The translations under genes and the position numbers were made by a program. A stretch of 64,000 nucleotides of DNA, taken from positions 17,630 through 81,629 of the forward strand of contig JAJQGO010000030.1 in the NCBI GenBank assembly GCA_021200415.1. The letters run 5' to 3'. The stretch is from Ruminococcus sp. GTDB taxonomy: Bacteria > Bacillota > Clostridia > Oscillospirales > Ruminococcaceae. The notes below the pieces were generated by a model. That model was not told the origin of the DNA. It worked only from the letters and a program-made list of their open reading frames with translations, and searched no databases. Of the stretch, positions 25,161 through 34,304 are shown in pieces (position 1 is the stretch's first letter; each line of letters begins with the position of its first letter).

Positions 25161-26636
25161 ATGGTTAAAGATATATACAGCGATATTGCCGAACGCACGA
25201 ACGGCGACATATATATCGGCGTTGTAGGCCCTGTAAGAACGGGAAAATCCACATTTATAAAACGGTTCATGGAAACTCTTGTAATCCCAAATATATCAGG
25301 GGAATTCAAGCGTGAGCGCGCCATTGATGAGCTGCCCCAGTCGGCTGCTGGAAAGACTATCATGACAACTGAGCCTAAGTTTATTCCGGAGGAGGCTGTT
25401 GAGGTAAATCTCGGCGGCGGCGCAAGCTTTAACGTCCGCATGATAGACTGCGTGGGATATATTGTTCCCAGCTCTCTTGGGTACATAGAAAATGAAATGC
25501 CGAGAATGGTTATGACATCATGGTTTGACGAGGAAATTCCCTTTAACATGGCTGCGGAGATCGGTACGCAGAAGGTAATTTCCGATCACTCCACCATCGG
25601 GCTTGTCATTACGACAGATGGTACGATTTCGGATATTCCCCGCAGCGAGTATGAGGAATGCGAGGAGCGTGTTATACGTGAGCTTAAAGAGCTTGGCAAG
25701 CCCTTTGTTGTTGTTATGAATACGGTTAACCCCTCATCGGGAGAGGTGAAAAAGCTATGCGCCGACCTTACCGACCGTTATGACAGCAAGGTTATTCCGG
25801 TGAACTGCCTTGACCTCGGCGAGGAGGATATACGCAATATTATGCGTGAGATTCTGTTCTCGTTCCCCATTAAGGAAATCAATATCCGCACGGCAAGATG
25901 GATAAATTCCCTTGAAAAGGGGCATTGGCTTAAATCCGAGATTCTCAGCTGCATACGTGATTCCGCAAAGGATATAAAGCTTGTGCGTGAGGCGGAGCTT
26001 GCGGCACAGGCAATGTCCCAATGCCCTCATGTGGGGGAAACCGTAATAAGCAGCATTGACCTTGGGAAGGGCAGCGTGACGATTACAGCGGAGCTTGACA
26101 GCAATCTGTTTTACAAGATACTGGGAGAGGCAACGGGCATTGAAATTGAATCCGAAAGCGACCTTATGCCACTGCTGCTGGAGCTTAATCGAATAAAAAA
26201 GCTCTACGAGCGTATTGAGCCTGCCCTTGCGGAGGTTGAGGCGACAGGCTATGGAATCGTCATGCCGGAAATCGGCGAGCTGACTCTCGAAGAGCCGAAA
26301 ATCATCAAGCAGGGAGGAAAATACGGCGTCAAGCTGAAGGCGTCCGCTCCGTCAATTCACATGATGAGGGCGAATATCAATACAACGGTTAGTCCTATTG
26401 TTGGAACCGAGCGTCAGAGCGAGGAGCTTGTAATGTATCTTCTGGAGGGATTTGATGAGGATCCCACGAAAATCTGGGAATCGAATATTTTCGGAAAATC
26501 CCTTCACGAGCTTGTTAATGAAGGGCTGCACAACAAGCTGTTCAAGATGCCCGTAGAGGCGCGGATGAAGCTTCAGGAAACTCTTGAACGTGTTATAAAC
26601 GACGGATGCAGCGGACTTATCTGCTTTATATTGTAG
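25161..26636 (+). CDS. spoIVA: Stage IV sporulation protein A (coat morphogenetic ATPase)
   Basis: The start is ATG 25161 after AAGGAG; the resulting 491 aa match the usual size of about 492. The N-terminal GTPase-like domain has Walker A GPVRTGKST, a switch-like IDCVGY and VMNTVNP; SpoIVA uses ATP to polymerise around the forespore. The conserved start DIYSDIAERTNGDIYIGVVGPVRTGKS is typical. Middle and C-terminal domains anchor it to the spore through SpoVM in well-studied species; the C terminus SGLICFIL is intact. With sipL it implies spore-forming ancestry or capacity. A bidirectional terminator follows. Confidence 0.97.
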   Translation: MVKDIYSDIAERTNGDIYIGVVGPVRTGKSTFIKRFMETLVIPNISGEFKRERAIDELPQSAAGKTIMTTEPKFIPEEAVEVNLGGGASFNVRMIDCVGYIVPSSLGYIENEMPRMVMTSWFDEEIPFNMAAEIGTQKVISDHSTIGLVITTDGTISDIPRSEYEECEERVIRELKELGKPFVVVMNTVNPSSGEVKKLCADLTDRYDSKVIPVNCLDLGEEDIRNIMREILFSFPIKEINIRTARWINSLEKGHWLKSEILSCIRDSAKDIKLVREAELAAQAMSQCPHVGETVISSIDLGKGSVTITAELDSNLFYKILGEATGIEIESESDLMPLLLELNRIKKLYERIEPALAEVEATGYGIVMPEIGELTLEEPKIIKQGGKYGVKLKASAPSIHMMRANINTTVSPIVGTERQSEELVMYLLEGFDEDPTKIWESNIFGKSLHELVNEGLHNKLFKMPVEARMKLQETLERVINDGCSGLICFIL

Positions 26637-26657
26637 GGGCAGCTGATAAAAAAGAAA

Positions 26658-26688
26658 ACAGGTTTACCTTTTGGTAAACCTGTATTTT
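26658..26688. terminator. Bidirectional terminator between spoIVA and ilvE
   Basis: Perfect 11-bp stem ACAGGTTTACC / GGTAAACCTGT with a TTTT loop, T-rich on the plus side (ATTTTTG) and A-rich before it, so it can end both converging transcripts. Confidence 0.88.
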
Positions 26689-26705
26689 TGTGGCGTTGTC
26701 TTATA

Positions 26706-27773
26706 TTATTTAACCTCAACAATCCAGCCGAACTTATCCTCAATCTTGCCCCACTGAATACCTGTCATTGTATCGTAGAGCTTCTGAGAAATGTCGCCGA
26801 TTTTGTTTCCGTTGATTTCCATTACCTTGTCGTTCCACTTGAGATGACCTACAGGAGAAATAACAGCGGCAGTACCCGTACCGAATACCTCGTCAAGCTT
26901 GCCCGCATCGTAAGCATCGGCAATTTCCTGAATTGTAATGCGTCTTTCGGTAACCTTGAGTCCCCAGCTCTTGCAAAGCTCGATAGCCGATTTTCTTGTG
27001 ATTCCCGGGAGGATAGAGCCTTGGAGCATAGGAGTAATAACCTCGCCGTCAATGACAAAGAAAATGTTCATTGCGCCGACCTCTTCGATGTACTTCTGCT
27101 CAACTCCGTCAAGCCAGAGAACCTGAGAATAATTCTGCTTGTGAGCCTCGTCCTGACCGATAAGTGAAGCTGCGTAGTTGCCGCCTGTTTTAGCGTAGCC
27201 CATACCGCCTCTTACTGCGCGGACGTATTTGCTTTCAACGTAGATATTTACAGGATCAAGACCGCTTGAGTAATAAGCTCCCGAGGGTGAAAGAATAATC
27301 ATGAACAGATAATGCTCGCCGGGCTTTACGCCGAGATATGGGTCAGTGGCGAAGATATACGGTCTTATGTAAAGTGCCGTACCCTCTGTATGCGGAACCC
27401 AGTCCTTCTCGATTCGGAGAAGCTCCATAAGACATTCCATAGCAAGATTTTCATCAAGGGGCGGAATTACAAGACGCTGATTTGAAACATTAAGTCTTTT
27501 GAAATTTTCGTCGGGACGGAAAAGCTGAATTTTGTTGTCAGCAGTTCTATAAGCCTTTAGTCCCTCAAAAACGGTCTGACCGTAATGCAGGCACATAGCG
27601 GCAGGTGAAAGCTCGATATTGCCATAGGGACGGATTTCCGGATCATGCCAGCCCTGACCCTCGTCGTAGGGCATAACAAGCATATAATCGGTAAAGTTGT
27701 GACCAAATCCCAGCGTAGTTTCATCGACAGGCTTTTCCTTGAGAGCAGCTGCCTTAGTAAATTTGATTTCCAT
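26706..27773 (-). CDS. ilvE: Branched-chain amino acid aminotransferase
   Basis: IlvE moves amino groups between glutamate and the keto acids of Leu, Ile and Val. This 355-aa fold-type IV enzyme starts at ATG 27773, which sits 9-10 nt after AAAGAGG; the TTG and ATG listed further upstream are too close to that site. Family blocks: [28 protein letters not shown], the PLP lysine in [23 protein letters not shown] and [12 protein letters not shown]. It is preceded by a 41-codon membrane microprotein whose stop is 22 bp upstream, so both probably share the promoter at 28012-28040. Confidence 0.96.
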   Translation of the reverse strand: MEIKFTKAAALKEKPVDETTLGFGHNFTDYMLVMPYDEGQGWHDPEIRPYGNIELSPAAMCLHYGQTVFEGLKAYRTADNKIQLFRPDENFKRLNVSNQRLVIPPLDENLAMECLMELLRIEKDWVPHTEGTALYIRPYIFATDPYLGVKPGEHYLFMIILSPSGAYYSSGLDPVNIYVESKYVRAVRGGMGYAKTGGNYAASLIGQDEAHKQNYSQVLWLDGVEQKYIEEVGAMNIFFVIDGEVITPMLQGSILPGITRKSAIELCKSWGLKVTERRITIQEIADAYDAGKLDEVFGTGTAAVISPVGHLKWNDKVMEINGNKIGDISQKLYDTMTGIQWGKIEDKFGWIVEVK

Positions 27774-27795
27774 TTTCATCAACCTCTTTATAAAA

Positions 27796-27921
27796 TTATT
27801 CGCTGACAGTAAAGTATTTTTTATTAAACAGCTTCTTACAGATAATCAGAGCCGCACTTGTCAAGGCGGCAGCGGTAATTACAGAAGCAATTACGGCAAT
27901 AATTGAATTCCCATTTTTCAT
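27796..27921 (-). CDS. 41-aa single-helix membrane microprotein upstream of ilvE
   Basis: This ORF is too short for the ORF track. It reads [30 protein letters not shown]... and ends YFTVSE. It has one hydrophobic helix of about 22 residues, a positively charged segment after it (KKLFNKK), and a GGAGAAG ribosome site 6 bp before the ATG. The promoter at 28012-28040 is 91 bp upstream and ilvE begins 22 bp downstream. Codon choice looks normal. Function unknown. Confidence 0.6.
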   Translation of the reverse strand: MKNGNSIIAVIASVITAAALTSAALIICKKLFNKKYFTVSE

Positions 27922-28011
27922 AACATCTTCTCCATTCGGTGAATCTTGTGGCGGTATTAACCTGAATCACGGGACGTCGCAAATCAGACGATCCGTATGC
28001 TGTTCGTACCT

Positions 28012-28040
28012 ATTATACCATGTTTTTACGTTTTTTTCCA
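28012..28040 (-). promoter_or_regulatory. Promoter of the microprotein-ilvE unit
   Basis: Minus strand TGGAAA (28040-28035), 17 bp, TATAAT (28017-28012) with an extended TGG before the -10. The leader to the microprotein is about 85 nt. Confidence 0.65.
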
Positions 28041-28153
28041 TAGGGATTTATAAATTCTTAATAAAATAAAGTATAAATTATCCCATGATTTTTCGGGGGC
28101 AGTTTGGTGATTATGCCTAAAATATCAATGCATATCACTTATGCAGCACCGGT

Positions 28154-28768
28154 TTAAGCATCATATTTTCTGACTCGCAGAGCTGCTCCCAGCTTCTCCG
28201 CAAGGCTGCGTGAAGCGTCAATCTGCTCCTGCGGAATAACGTCAACAACGGACATTATAATTTTGGCTTTTCCCGTTTTTACGCAGTCTGACGTGAATTT
28301 CTGCATTGCGCTGAAGGCTTCGGGAAATCTCGGACGCGTGACCCTCATGTACTCGTCCTCCGTTCCTGCGTTGAGGCTAATTGAAATCGTGTCGAACATT
28401 TCGCATAGTCCGGCGGCAGTCGGGCGTCCGGATATAATATCTGACAGTCCGTTTGTATTCAGCCTGAGAGGCGGACATCCGTCAAGGCTGCGCAGGAAGG
28501 CTGCTGACTGTATAAGAACGTCAATCCGTGACGTGGGTTCGCCGTATCCGCAGAACACAATTTCCTCATAGGACGCTATATCACGCTTCATCAGGTCGTC
28601 ACGTATCTCGTCAGGGGTTGGTTCATGCTCCAGCCAGAGCGGATCTGAGCCGTAAGCTCCGTCGGCGTTGTTTCTTATACAGAATGTACAATTGCATGGA
28701 CACTTATTTGTTATATTCATATAAAGCTTGCTGCCGATTTCATAGGAAATCGTCATTGCCTTTTTCAT
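28154..28768 (-). CDS. Radical SAM protein, TatD-family-associated type
   Basis: A 204-aa compact radical SAM enzyme. The N terminus GSKLYMNITNKCPCNCTFCIR holds the CxxxCxxC 4Fe-4S motif; FCGYGEPTSR is the SAM-binding GGE-like loop; RLNTNGLSDI and SISLNAG are later barrel strands. The opening strongly resembles the family named TatD family-associated radical SAM (TIGR04038), usually found next to or fused with a TatD-type DNase. Here the only tatD in the window is 3.2 kb away on the opposite strand. It lies 22 bp downstream of alr and has an AAAGGAGAG start site. Substrate unknown. Confidence 0.87.
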   Translation of the reverse strand: MKKAMTISYEIGSKLYMNITNKCPCNCTFCIRNNADGAYGSDPLWLEHEPTPDEIRDDLMKRDIASYEEIVFCGYGEPTSRIDVLIQSAAFLRSLDGCPPLRLNTNGLSDIISGRPTAAGLCEMFDTISISLNAGTEDEYMRVTRPRFPEAFSAMQKFTSDCVKTGKAKIIMSVVDVIPQEQIDASRSLAEKLGAALRVRKYDA

Positions 28769-28790
28769 AGCGATCTCTCCTTTGCCTAAG

Positions 28791-29924
28791 CTATTTTATA
28801 TAAATTCTGGGAACCCTCTTTGAAATGCCGCATACGACCTCATATCCTATAGTTCCGTAGATTGAAGCAAGCTCATCGGCGGTAATCATATCGCCGCCGT
28901 CTTTGCCTATGAGAGTTACAATATCTCCCGGCTTTGCCTGAACCTCCGAAACATCTATCATCAGCTGATCCATGCAGACTCTTCCGACTATTTTGCATCG
29001 TTTGCCGTGAACGAGAATTTCTCCCCGTGAGGAAAGAAGCCTTGAATATCCGTCCGCATAGCCGATTGTTACGGTGGCAACAGGCATTTCACGCTGAGCG
29101 ACAAATGTTCTGCCGTAGCTTATGCAGTCCCCGGGCTTAACTGTTTTAACGTGGGAAATTACAGCCTTAAGCTCCATGACAGGTTCGAGTGCCTCGGGGA
29201 TTTTCAGACTGATGTCGGGGTGCAGACCGTACATTATGATTCCTGCTCTTGCAAGTGTGCTGCGCGGATTATTTCTGTAGCAGCAGGCTGCGCTGTTCAT
29301 GAAATGAACGTGCGGAAGCCTTATGCCGTCCGAGCAGAGAATATCATAGGTATCGAGGATAAATTTTTCCTGATTGTCGGTGTAGGCGATATTGTCGGGG
29401 GAATCGCTGTCGGCAGCGGCAAAGTGGGTGTAGATACCCTCAACGGAGAGTCCCCCGATTGCGCAGAGCTGCTTTATCTCCTCGGCGCAGGCAGCGGGAG
29501 TGTCGTGCTTCAGACCGATTCTTCCCATTCCCGTATCAATTTTTATATGGCAGCGGATTCCCTCGGAGCATCTGCTGACAAGGCTGTGGGCGTATTCGGA
29601 GGAAACAACGCCCTGAATAATATTGTAACGGGCGATTTCGTGGGCGTACTCAGGCGGCGTATAGCCGAGAATAAGTATTTCGGCATGAGGGCAGAAGCCT
29701 CTTACGGCAATGGCCTCATCAAGATTCGACACGGCAAAATATCTGATACCGCATTCCTCCGCAAGACAACGGCATATCTGTTCATCTCCGTGACCGTAGG
29801 CATCGGCTTTTACAACAGCCATTATTTCCGTTTTATCTGAATTCATACCCTTAATTGTGTCAATATTTTTTCTTAGCGCAGGCAGAGAAATTTCCGCCCA
29901 CGCTCTTTTGAGGTACGGTTTCAT
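28791..29924 (-). CDS. alr: Alanine racemase
   Basis: Alr makes D-alanine for peptidoglycan. The start ATG 29924 (377 aa) is chosen over the listed TTG at 29936, which is too near the AAAGAAAGGA site. The PLP lysine is in AVVKADAYGHG, the substrate Arg region in KIDTGMGRIG, and the catalytic Tyr in CISYGRTFVA; MCMDQLMIDVS is the second conserved block. Cytoplasmic, PLP-dependent and of normal length. The radical SAM gene follows 22 bp downstream, suggesting co-transcription. Confidence 0.96.
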   Translation of the reverse strand: MKPYLKRAWAEISLPALRKNIDTIKGMNSDKTEIMAVVKADAYGHGDEQICRCLAEECGIRYFAVSNLDEAIAVRGFCPHAEILILGYTPPEYAHEIARYNIIQGVVSSEYAHSLVSRCSEGIRCHIKIDTGMGRIGLKHDTPAACAEEIKQLCAIGGLSVEGIYTHFAAADSDSPDNIAYTDNQEKFILDTYDILCSDGIRLPHVHFMNSAACCYRNNPRSTLARAGIIMYGLHPDISLKIPEALEPVMELKAVISHVKTVKPGDCISYGRTFVAQREMPVATVTIGYADGYSRLLSSRGEILVHGKRCKIVGRVCMDQLMIDVSEVQAKPGDIVTLIGKDGGDMITADELASIYGTIGYEVVCGISKRVPRIYIK

Positions 29925-30015
29925 TTTTATTATCAATTCCTTTCTTTGCGTCAGAATTCAGGGCATTTCGACTGCTATTTACATATTAAAATTCAATTAC
30001 AGGTTGGAAAAGTCC

Positions 30016-30044
30016 TTGAAATATATTACGGCATATGATATAAT
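30016..30044 (+). promoter_or_regulatory. Sigma-A promoter of the SLOG gene
   Basis: TTGAAA (30016-30021), 17 bp, TATAAT (30039-30044), 37 bp before the GTG start codon at 30082. Confidence 0.75.
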
Positions 30045-30081
30045 TTAAGAAGTTATCATCAATAAAGACGGAGGTGCTGCG

Positions 30082-30762
30082 GTGCTGAAATCATTAGATT
30101 CGGGAATACCTGTTTATCCGGCGGATACGTATGACTCTGATTTGTCCGTAACCGCCTGCATTACAGGGCATCGTGAAAAAAGTGTTCCCTCATATAAAGA
30201 AAATCCAATTTATAAGGATATAACGCTGTCCGCGGTAAAGCTCATGCTGTACCGTTATATAGATATGGCGGTTGAACGCGGATATACCGACTTTTTCAGC
30301 GGACTTGCCGTCGGAACTGATTTGTGGGCAGCCGAATATATCATAAAAAAGCGCAGGCGCAACGGCAAGCTCAGGCTTATCGGGGTAATGCCCTATCTTC
30401 GCCATTCGGAGTTCTTTCCGCAAAGCTACCGTGAGGTACTTTGCCGTGTTGAAGGTGAGGCGGATCGGCTGCTGGTGGTGAACAGAAACCCAAATGTTAC
30501 CTACAGACCGTCATCGCAGCTTTATCGCGACAGGAACTATTTTATGGTTGATAATTCATCGGCGGTAATTGCCTTCCTGAACAGGGACAGCATAGCCTCC
30601 GGAACAGGTCAGACTGTGAATTACGCCAACCGGCGCGGACGCAGAGTGTGCCGCTTCGGAATTGAGGACGTATTCGGTATAATTGATGAGACGGGAGCAG
30701 ACATAAGAAAAATCGGCAGAGAGATACAGTTCCTTGATAACGCCTTCGATTTATTCTGCTGA
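30082..30762 (+). CDS. SLOG family protein (YpsA/DUF1273-like)
   Basis: This 226-aa Rossmann-like protein begins with GTG behind GGAGG at ideal spacing. It shows the SLOG/DUF1273 blocks ACITGHREKS, DFFSGLAVGTDLWAAEYI, LIGVMPYLRHSEFFP and YRDRNYFMVDNSSAVIAFLN with a glycine-rich SGTGQTVNYANRRG. SLOG proteins are thought to bind nucleotide-derived ligands; YpsA of Bacillus affects cell division and stress. No neighbour gives a clue. It has its own promoter. Confidence 0.88.
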   Translation: MLKSLDSGIPVYPADTYDSDLSVTACITGHREKSVPSYKENPIYKDITLSAVKLMLYRYIDMAVERGYTDFFSGLAVGTDLWAAEYIIKKRRRNGKLRLIGVMPYLRHSEFFPQSYREVLCRVEGEADRLLVVNRNPNVTYRPSSQLYRDRNYFMVDNSSAVIAFLNRDSIASGTGQTVNYANRRGRRVCRFGIEDVFGIIDETGADIRKIGREIQFLDNAFDLFC

Positions 30763-30814
30763 CATATATTATATCACAAATAAAAAATATTGCAAGCACT
30801 GTGCAGGCATAGTT

Positions 30815-30899
30815 TTCAACAGAGTGTTGAATATGATGTTTAAACATTCCTTGGGAAAGAAAAGTGTTGAAAATGTTGAAAACAGTGTTGAATCCCAAG
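30815..30899. repeat. Cluster of TGTTGAA heptamers inside an inverted repeat
   Basis: The 316-bp gap between the SLOG and LCP genes holds five copies of TGTTGAA: one inverted (TTCAACA, 30815-30821) and four direct (30825, 30865, 30874 and 30886). The last three are bracketed by CTTGGGA (30850-30856) and TCCCAAG (30893-30899). The rest of the gap is AT-rich with no clear promoter. This looks like a binding-site cluster. Confidence 0.5.
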
Positions 30900-31078
30900 A
30901 ACAAGCCTCCTGATTTTAAACATACCGTTTTGGAAAACAATTTACATTCATTTTTCATGAATATTACAGGGGAATAATTATACAGAGCGTTAATTTTCAC
31001 GCTGATTTTATCGGCAGCTCAGAACGGGCTGCTCATGCTTATGTGAAAACGCTCCGAATCTATATGGAGGAACTGACT

Positions 31079-31999
31079 ATGGCAGGTAAGAAAAAGGGCA
31101 GAATCGCTGTTCCTTATATTATAACAATTTTTATAAGTTTGCTGATAATCGGCGGAGCCGCGCTTTTTATATACAACTATTTTGAGCTTGGCAAGGAGGA
31201 TGAGCTGCCTGAGCTTATGAGCAGAACCTCATCCGAAATTACATATGACGACAGCCATACGGTGCTGCTGATTCTCGACACTCCCGAGGATTCAAGTCCG
31301 CAGACGTTCGTGCTTATGCGTTCCGTGCCTGTTGATAAAACGCTTATGCTTGTGGGAATTCCCGCAAACACAGTCGGCTCGGTTTCGGGCAAGCAAAAGC
31401 AGCTCAGCGAGGTGTATGAAAGCGGCGGAGCTATGGAGACGATGGATTTCCTTGAACAGATTTTCAGCGTGGATATAAGCAGGTATATGATTTTTGATTC
31501 CGATGCCTTTATTGAATTGACCGATATTTTCGGCGGAGTCACATATACTCTCGATGTTAAAGTCCCCGGAGCGGGAGAAGCGGGCGTTGAAAAAATACTG
31601 AACGGAATGCAGATTGAAAGATATATCACATATGCGCTGTTTCCGGACGGCGAAATGCAGCGTGCCTTTAATACGGGGGCAATTCTTGCGGCAATGGTGA
31701 ATCAATCCGACGGACAGCGTATCGCAGATAATTTTGATATGTACTTCAATACAATTATAGATATGGTTGAAACAAATGTAACGGCTGTGGACTATAAAAA
31801 TTACAGCACGGCAATTAAATATATGTTTGAAAAGGGTACGGCAGTCGCCAAATACAGCTATATGACAGGCTCTACAGTGGGCGATGATTTCTATGCGGAC
31901 GCGGATTTCTGCGAATCCCTGAAGGAGGAGTATTTTACAGCTCCCGAACCCGAAACGGAAACGGATTCCCAGTCAGCCGATGACGATACTGAGGAGTAA
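31079..31999 (+). CDS. Degenerate LytR-CpsA-Psr (LCP) domain protein
   Basis: The start ATG 31079 (306 aa) follows GGAGG; the listed ORF adds twelve unsupported residues. An N-terminal membrane helix (YIITIFISLLIIGGAALFIYNYF) is followed by an external LCP-like domain (residues about 55-230: HTVLLILDTP ... KTLMLVGIPANT ... FIELTDIFGGVTYTLDV ... ILNGMQIERYITYALFPDGE). Active LCP enzymes attach glycopolymers to peptidoglycan using Arg/Asp residues such as RxDT and IPRDT; here the equivalent is IPANT and the later Arg residues of the YVRxR block are absent. It may be a non-catalytic partner. The C-terminal tail is acidic. tatD begins 3 bp downstream. Confidence 0.75.
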   Translation: MAGKKKGRIAVPYIITIFISLLIIGGAALFIYNYFELGKEDELPELMSRTSSEITYDDSHTVLLILDTPEDSSPQTFVLMRSVPVDKTLMLVGIPANTVGSVSGKQKQLSEVYESGGAMETMDFLEQIFSVDISRYMIFDSDAFIELTDIFGGVTYTLDVKVPGAGEAGVEKILNGMQIERYITYALFPDGEMQRAFNTGAILAAMVNQSDGQRIADNFDMYFNTIIDMVETNVTAVDYKNYSTAIKYMFEKGTAVAKYSYMTGSTVGDDFYADADFCESLKEEYFTAPEPETETDSQSADDDTEE

Positions 32000-32002
32000 G
32001 GA

Positions 32003-32785
32003 ATGATTTGCAAAATGGAAAATATTTTTGATACTCATGCGCATTACAGCGACAAAGCCTTTGACACGGACAGAGCTGAGCTTCTTGCCGAGCTTCCGTC
32101 AAGGGGCGTGAAATATGTGACGCTTGCTTCATCGTCGGTGGAGGAAACTGACGCAAATTCGAAGCTTTCCGAAAAATACGGATATATTTACTGCGCGGCA
32201 GGAGTTCACCCCGAAAGCGTTGATGAGAACCCGAAAAATTATCTGGATATAATCGAAAAAACAGCCAGCGGCAATCCGAAGGTGCGTGCTGTGGGAGAAA
32301 TCGGGCTGGACTATCATTACGAAAATTACAGCAAGGAAAAGCAGATGAAGATTTTTTGCGAGCAGCTTGAGCTTGCCCATGAGCTTGATTTGCCGGTGAT
32401 AATTCATAGCCGTGACGCAGCGGAGGATACGCTGAATATACTCAAAAAATACAAGCCGAGAGGCGTGGTTCACTGCTTCAGCGGTTCGGCTGAAACGGCA
32501 AGGGAAATCATAAAGCTTGGAATGTACATAAGCTTTACAGGAGTTATAACATTTAAAAACGCGAAAAAGGCGCTGAAGGCTCTTGAGGAGGTTCCGGTTC
32601 ATCGGTTAATGCTTGAAACCGACTGCCCCTACATGGCGCCGTCTCCCTTCAGGGGAAAGCGCTGTGACAGCTCCATGATACCCTATACTGCCCGAAAGGC
32701 AGCGGAAATAAAGGGCATGGACGTTCAGGAAATTATTGACGTAACCTGCAAAAACGGTATGGAATTTTATTCAATATCGGAATAA
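32003..32785 (+). CDS. tatD: TatD family metal-dependent deoxyribonuclease
   Basis: A 260-aa TIM-barrel hydrolase of the YcfH/TatD group, which have 3'-5' exonuclease or D-aminoacyl-DNA repair-type roles. Metal ligands are visible: HxH in FDTHAHYSD, Glu in AVGEIGLDYHY, His in VIIHSRDA, His in VHCFSGS, and Asp in LETDCPYMAP. The start is 3 bp after the LCP gene. ATG 32015 is a possible alternative start. Confidence 0.94.
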   Translation: MICKMENIFDTHAHYSDKAFDTDRAELLAELPSRGVKYVTLASSSVEETDANSKLSEKYGYIYCAAGVHPESVDENPKNYLDIIEKTASGNPKVRAVGEIGLDYHYENYSKEKQMKIFCEQLELAHELDLPVIIHSRDAAEDTLNILKKYKPRGVVHCFSGSAETAREIIKLGMYISFTGVITFKNAKKALKALEEVPVHRLMLETDCPYMAPSPFRGKRCDSSMIPYTARKAAEIKGMDVQEIIDVTCKNGMEFYSISE

Positions 32786-32834
32786 TGCGGTTTATTAGAT
32801 TAGGATAGTATGTTGATTTAATGCGAGGTCTGGT

Positions 32835-33581
32835 ATGTATTATTGCTGCGGAATAACTGAAAAAGGCAATATGCCCCATAACGAGGACGCAATGCTTGTG
32901 GGAAAATGCGTTGCAGACAGCGGAGCTATAAGCTGCAACCTTGAAGCTCCGTTTATTGCTGCCGTTTCGGACGGCGTTTCAGGGGAGCTTTCAGGTGAGG
33001 TTGCCTCAAAAATGTGCCTTGAAATGGTGGGGGAGATTAAATATTCCCGCAGAGTCAACCTTAAACAGAAGCTTCTTGATATTCACAGACAGCTTGGAGT
33101 ATACGGCGTGGGCAGCCGTGATACCTTGAATATGCAGGCGACCCTTTGCGGAATTGCCGTTGACGAAAGTAACGGAATAAATATTATAAATATCGGGGAT
33201 TCCCGCCTTTATCGCTTTCGGGGAGGTCATATACGCCAGATTTCACGTGATCATTCTCTCGTTCAGATGCTGTATGACGAAGGCTCGATTACACGGGAGG
33301 AGCTGCGGACTCATGTTCACAGGAATGTTATTTTCCCTGTTCTGGGAAATATTACCTCCGACCCGAAAATAGATGTACTTCCTCTTGAGGGCGGAATGAA
33401 GTACGGAGATGTTCTGCTTATCTGTACGGACGGGCTTTCCGATTACATTTCGCCGATTGAAATTGAAGAGGTGCTGGATTTGCCCAAAAGTATGCCTGTT
33501 CGGCTGGAAATGCTTGTGAAAAAGGCACTTGAAAAGGATTGTAAGGATAATATTACGGCAGTTGCGGTTGTTTACTGCTGA
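32835..33581 (+). CDS. PP2C-type serine/threonine protein phosphatase
   Basis: A 248-aa PPM-family phosphatase with metal and catalytic motifs in order: ITEKGNMPHNEDA, AAVSDGVSGELSGEVAS, INIGDSRLYRFRGG, LICTDGLSDYIS and CKDNITAVAVVYC. It is cytoplasmic. No partner kinase is present in the window; the usual prkC-linked location is not seen. It lies 49 bp after tatD and 34 bp before ispD, so it may be in the same transcript. Confidence 0.94.
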   Translation: MYYCCGITEKGNMPHNEDAMLVGKCVADSGAISCNLEAPFIAAVSDGVSGELSGEVASKMCLEMVGEIKYSRRVNLKQKLLDIHRQLGVYGVGSRDTLNMQATLCGIAVDESNGINIINIGDSRLYRFRGGHIRQISRDHSLVQMLYDEGSITREELRTHVHRNVIFPVLGNITSDPKIDVLPLEGGMKYGDVLLICTDGLSDYISPIEIEEVLDLPKSMPVRLEMLVKKALEKDCKDNITAVAVVYC

Positions 33582-33615
33582 TATGACATATTAGATTTCA
33601 GAAACGGAGCATATT

Positions 33616-34290
33616 ATGGATACATCGGTTATTATAGTCTGCGCAGGCAATTCGACACGAATGCAGGGGAAAAACAAGATTCTTCTTCCTCTCGGGGATA
33701 AGCTCGTCATAGGAGCTTCCATGTGGGCGTTTCAGGTCTGCGAAAGCGTCAGGGAAATTATAATAGTCGGGCGCGAACAGGATATTCCCGAAATAAAAGC
33801 GGAGGCTGAACGTATTGGGATAACTAAGCTTGCCGCCTGCGTCAAGGGCGGAGCAACACGTCAGGAAAGCGTAATAAACGGAGTTCGCTGCATTTCAAGG
33901 GATACGGAAATGGTTGCCGTTCATGACGGAGCAAGGCCTCTTGTGAAGCCGGAGCATATCGAGAGGGCTATTCGGGACGCGGGCATTTTCGGCGGCGCGG
34001 CTCTGGGAGTTCCCGTAAAGGATACAATAAAAACAGTGGACGACGGACTTGTTACGGATACTCCGCCGAGAAGCTCGCTCTACATAACTCAGACGCCGCA
34101 GATTTTCCGCAGAAAGCTCTACTTTGAGGGAATAGATTTTGCCCTTGAGCATGGTCTGGACTTCACCGATGATTGTCAGCTTATTGAAGCCATCGGAGGG
34201 AAAATCTACATGACTGTGGGAGATTACACCAACATTAAAATTACAACTCCCGAGGATATAAAGATTGCGGAGGTTCTGATGCAGTGCTGA
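33616..34290 (+). CDS. ispD: 2-C-methyl-D-erythritol 4-phosphate cytidylyltransferase
   Basis: IspD (224 aa) joins CTP and MEP in the non-mevalonate isoprenoid pathway. The N-terminal nucleotide-binding loop is [23 protein letters not shown]; other family blocks are [35 protein letters not shown] and [11 protein letters not shown], then [15 protein letters not shown]. It ends 14 bp before ispF, the second next step of the same pathway. Confidence 0.95.
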   Translation: MDTSVIIVCAGNSTRMQGKNKILLPLGDKLVIGASMWAFQVCESVREIIIVGREQDIPEIKAEAERIGITKLAACVKGGATRQESVINGVRCISRDTEMVAVHDGARPLVKPEHIERAIRDAGIFGGAALGVPVKDTIKTVDDGLVTDTPPRSSLYITQTPQIFRRKLYFEGIDFALEHGLDFTDDCQLIEAIGGKIYMTVGDYTNIKITTPEDIKIAEVLMQC

Positions 34291-34304
34291 GAGGAGAAGG
34301 ATTT

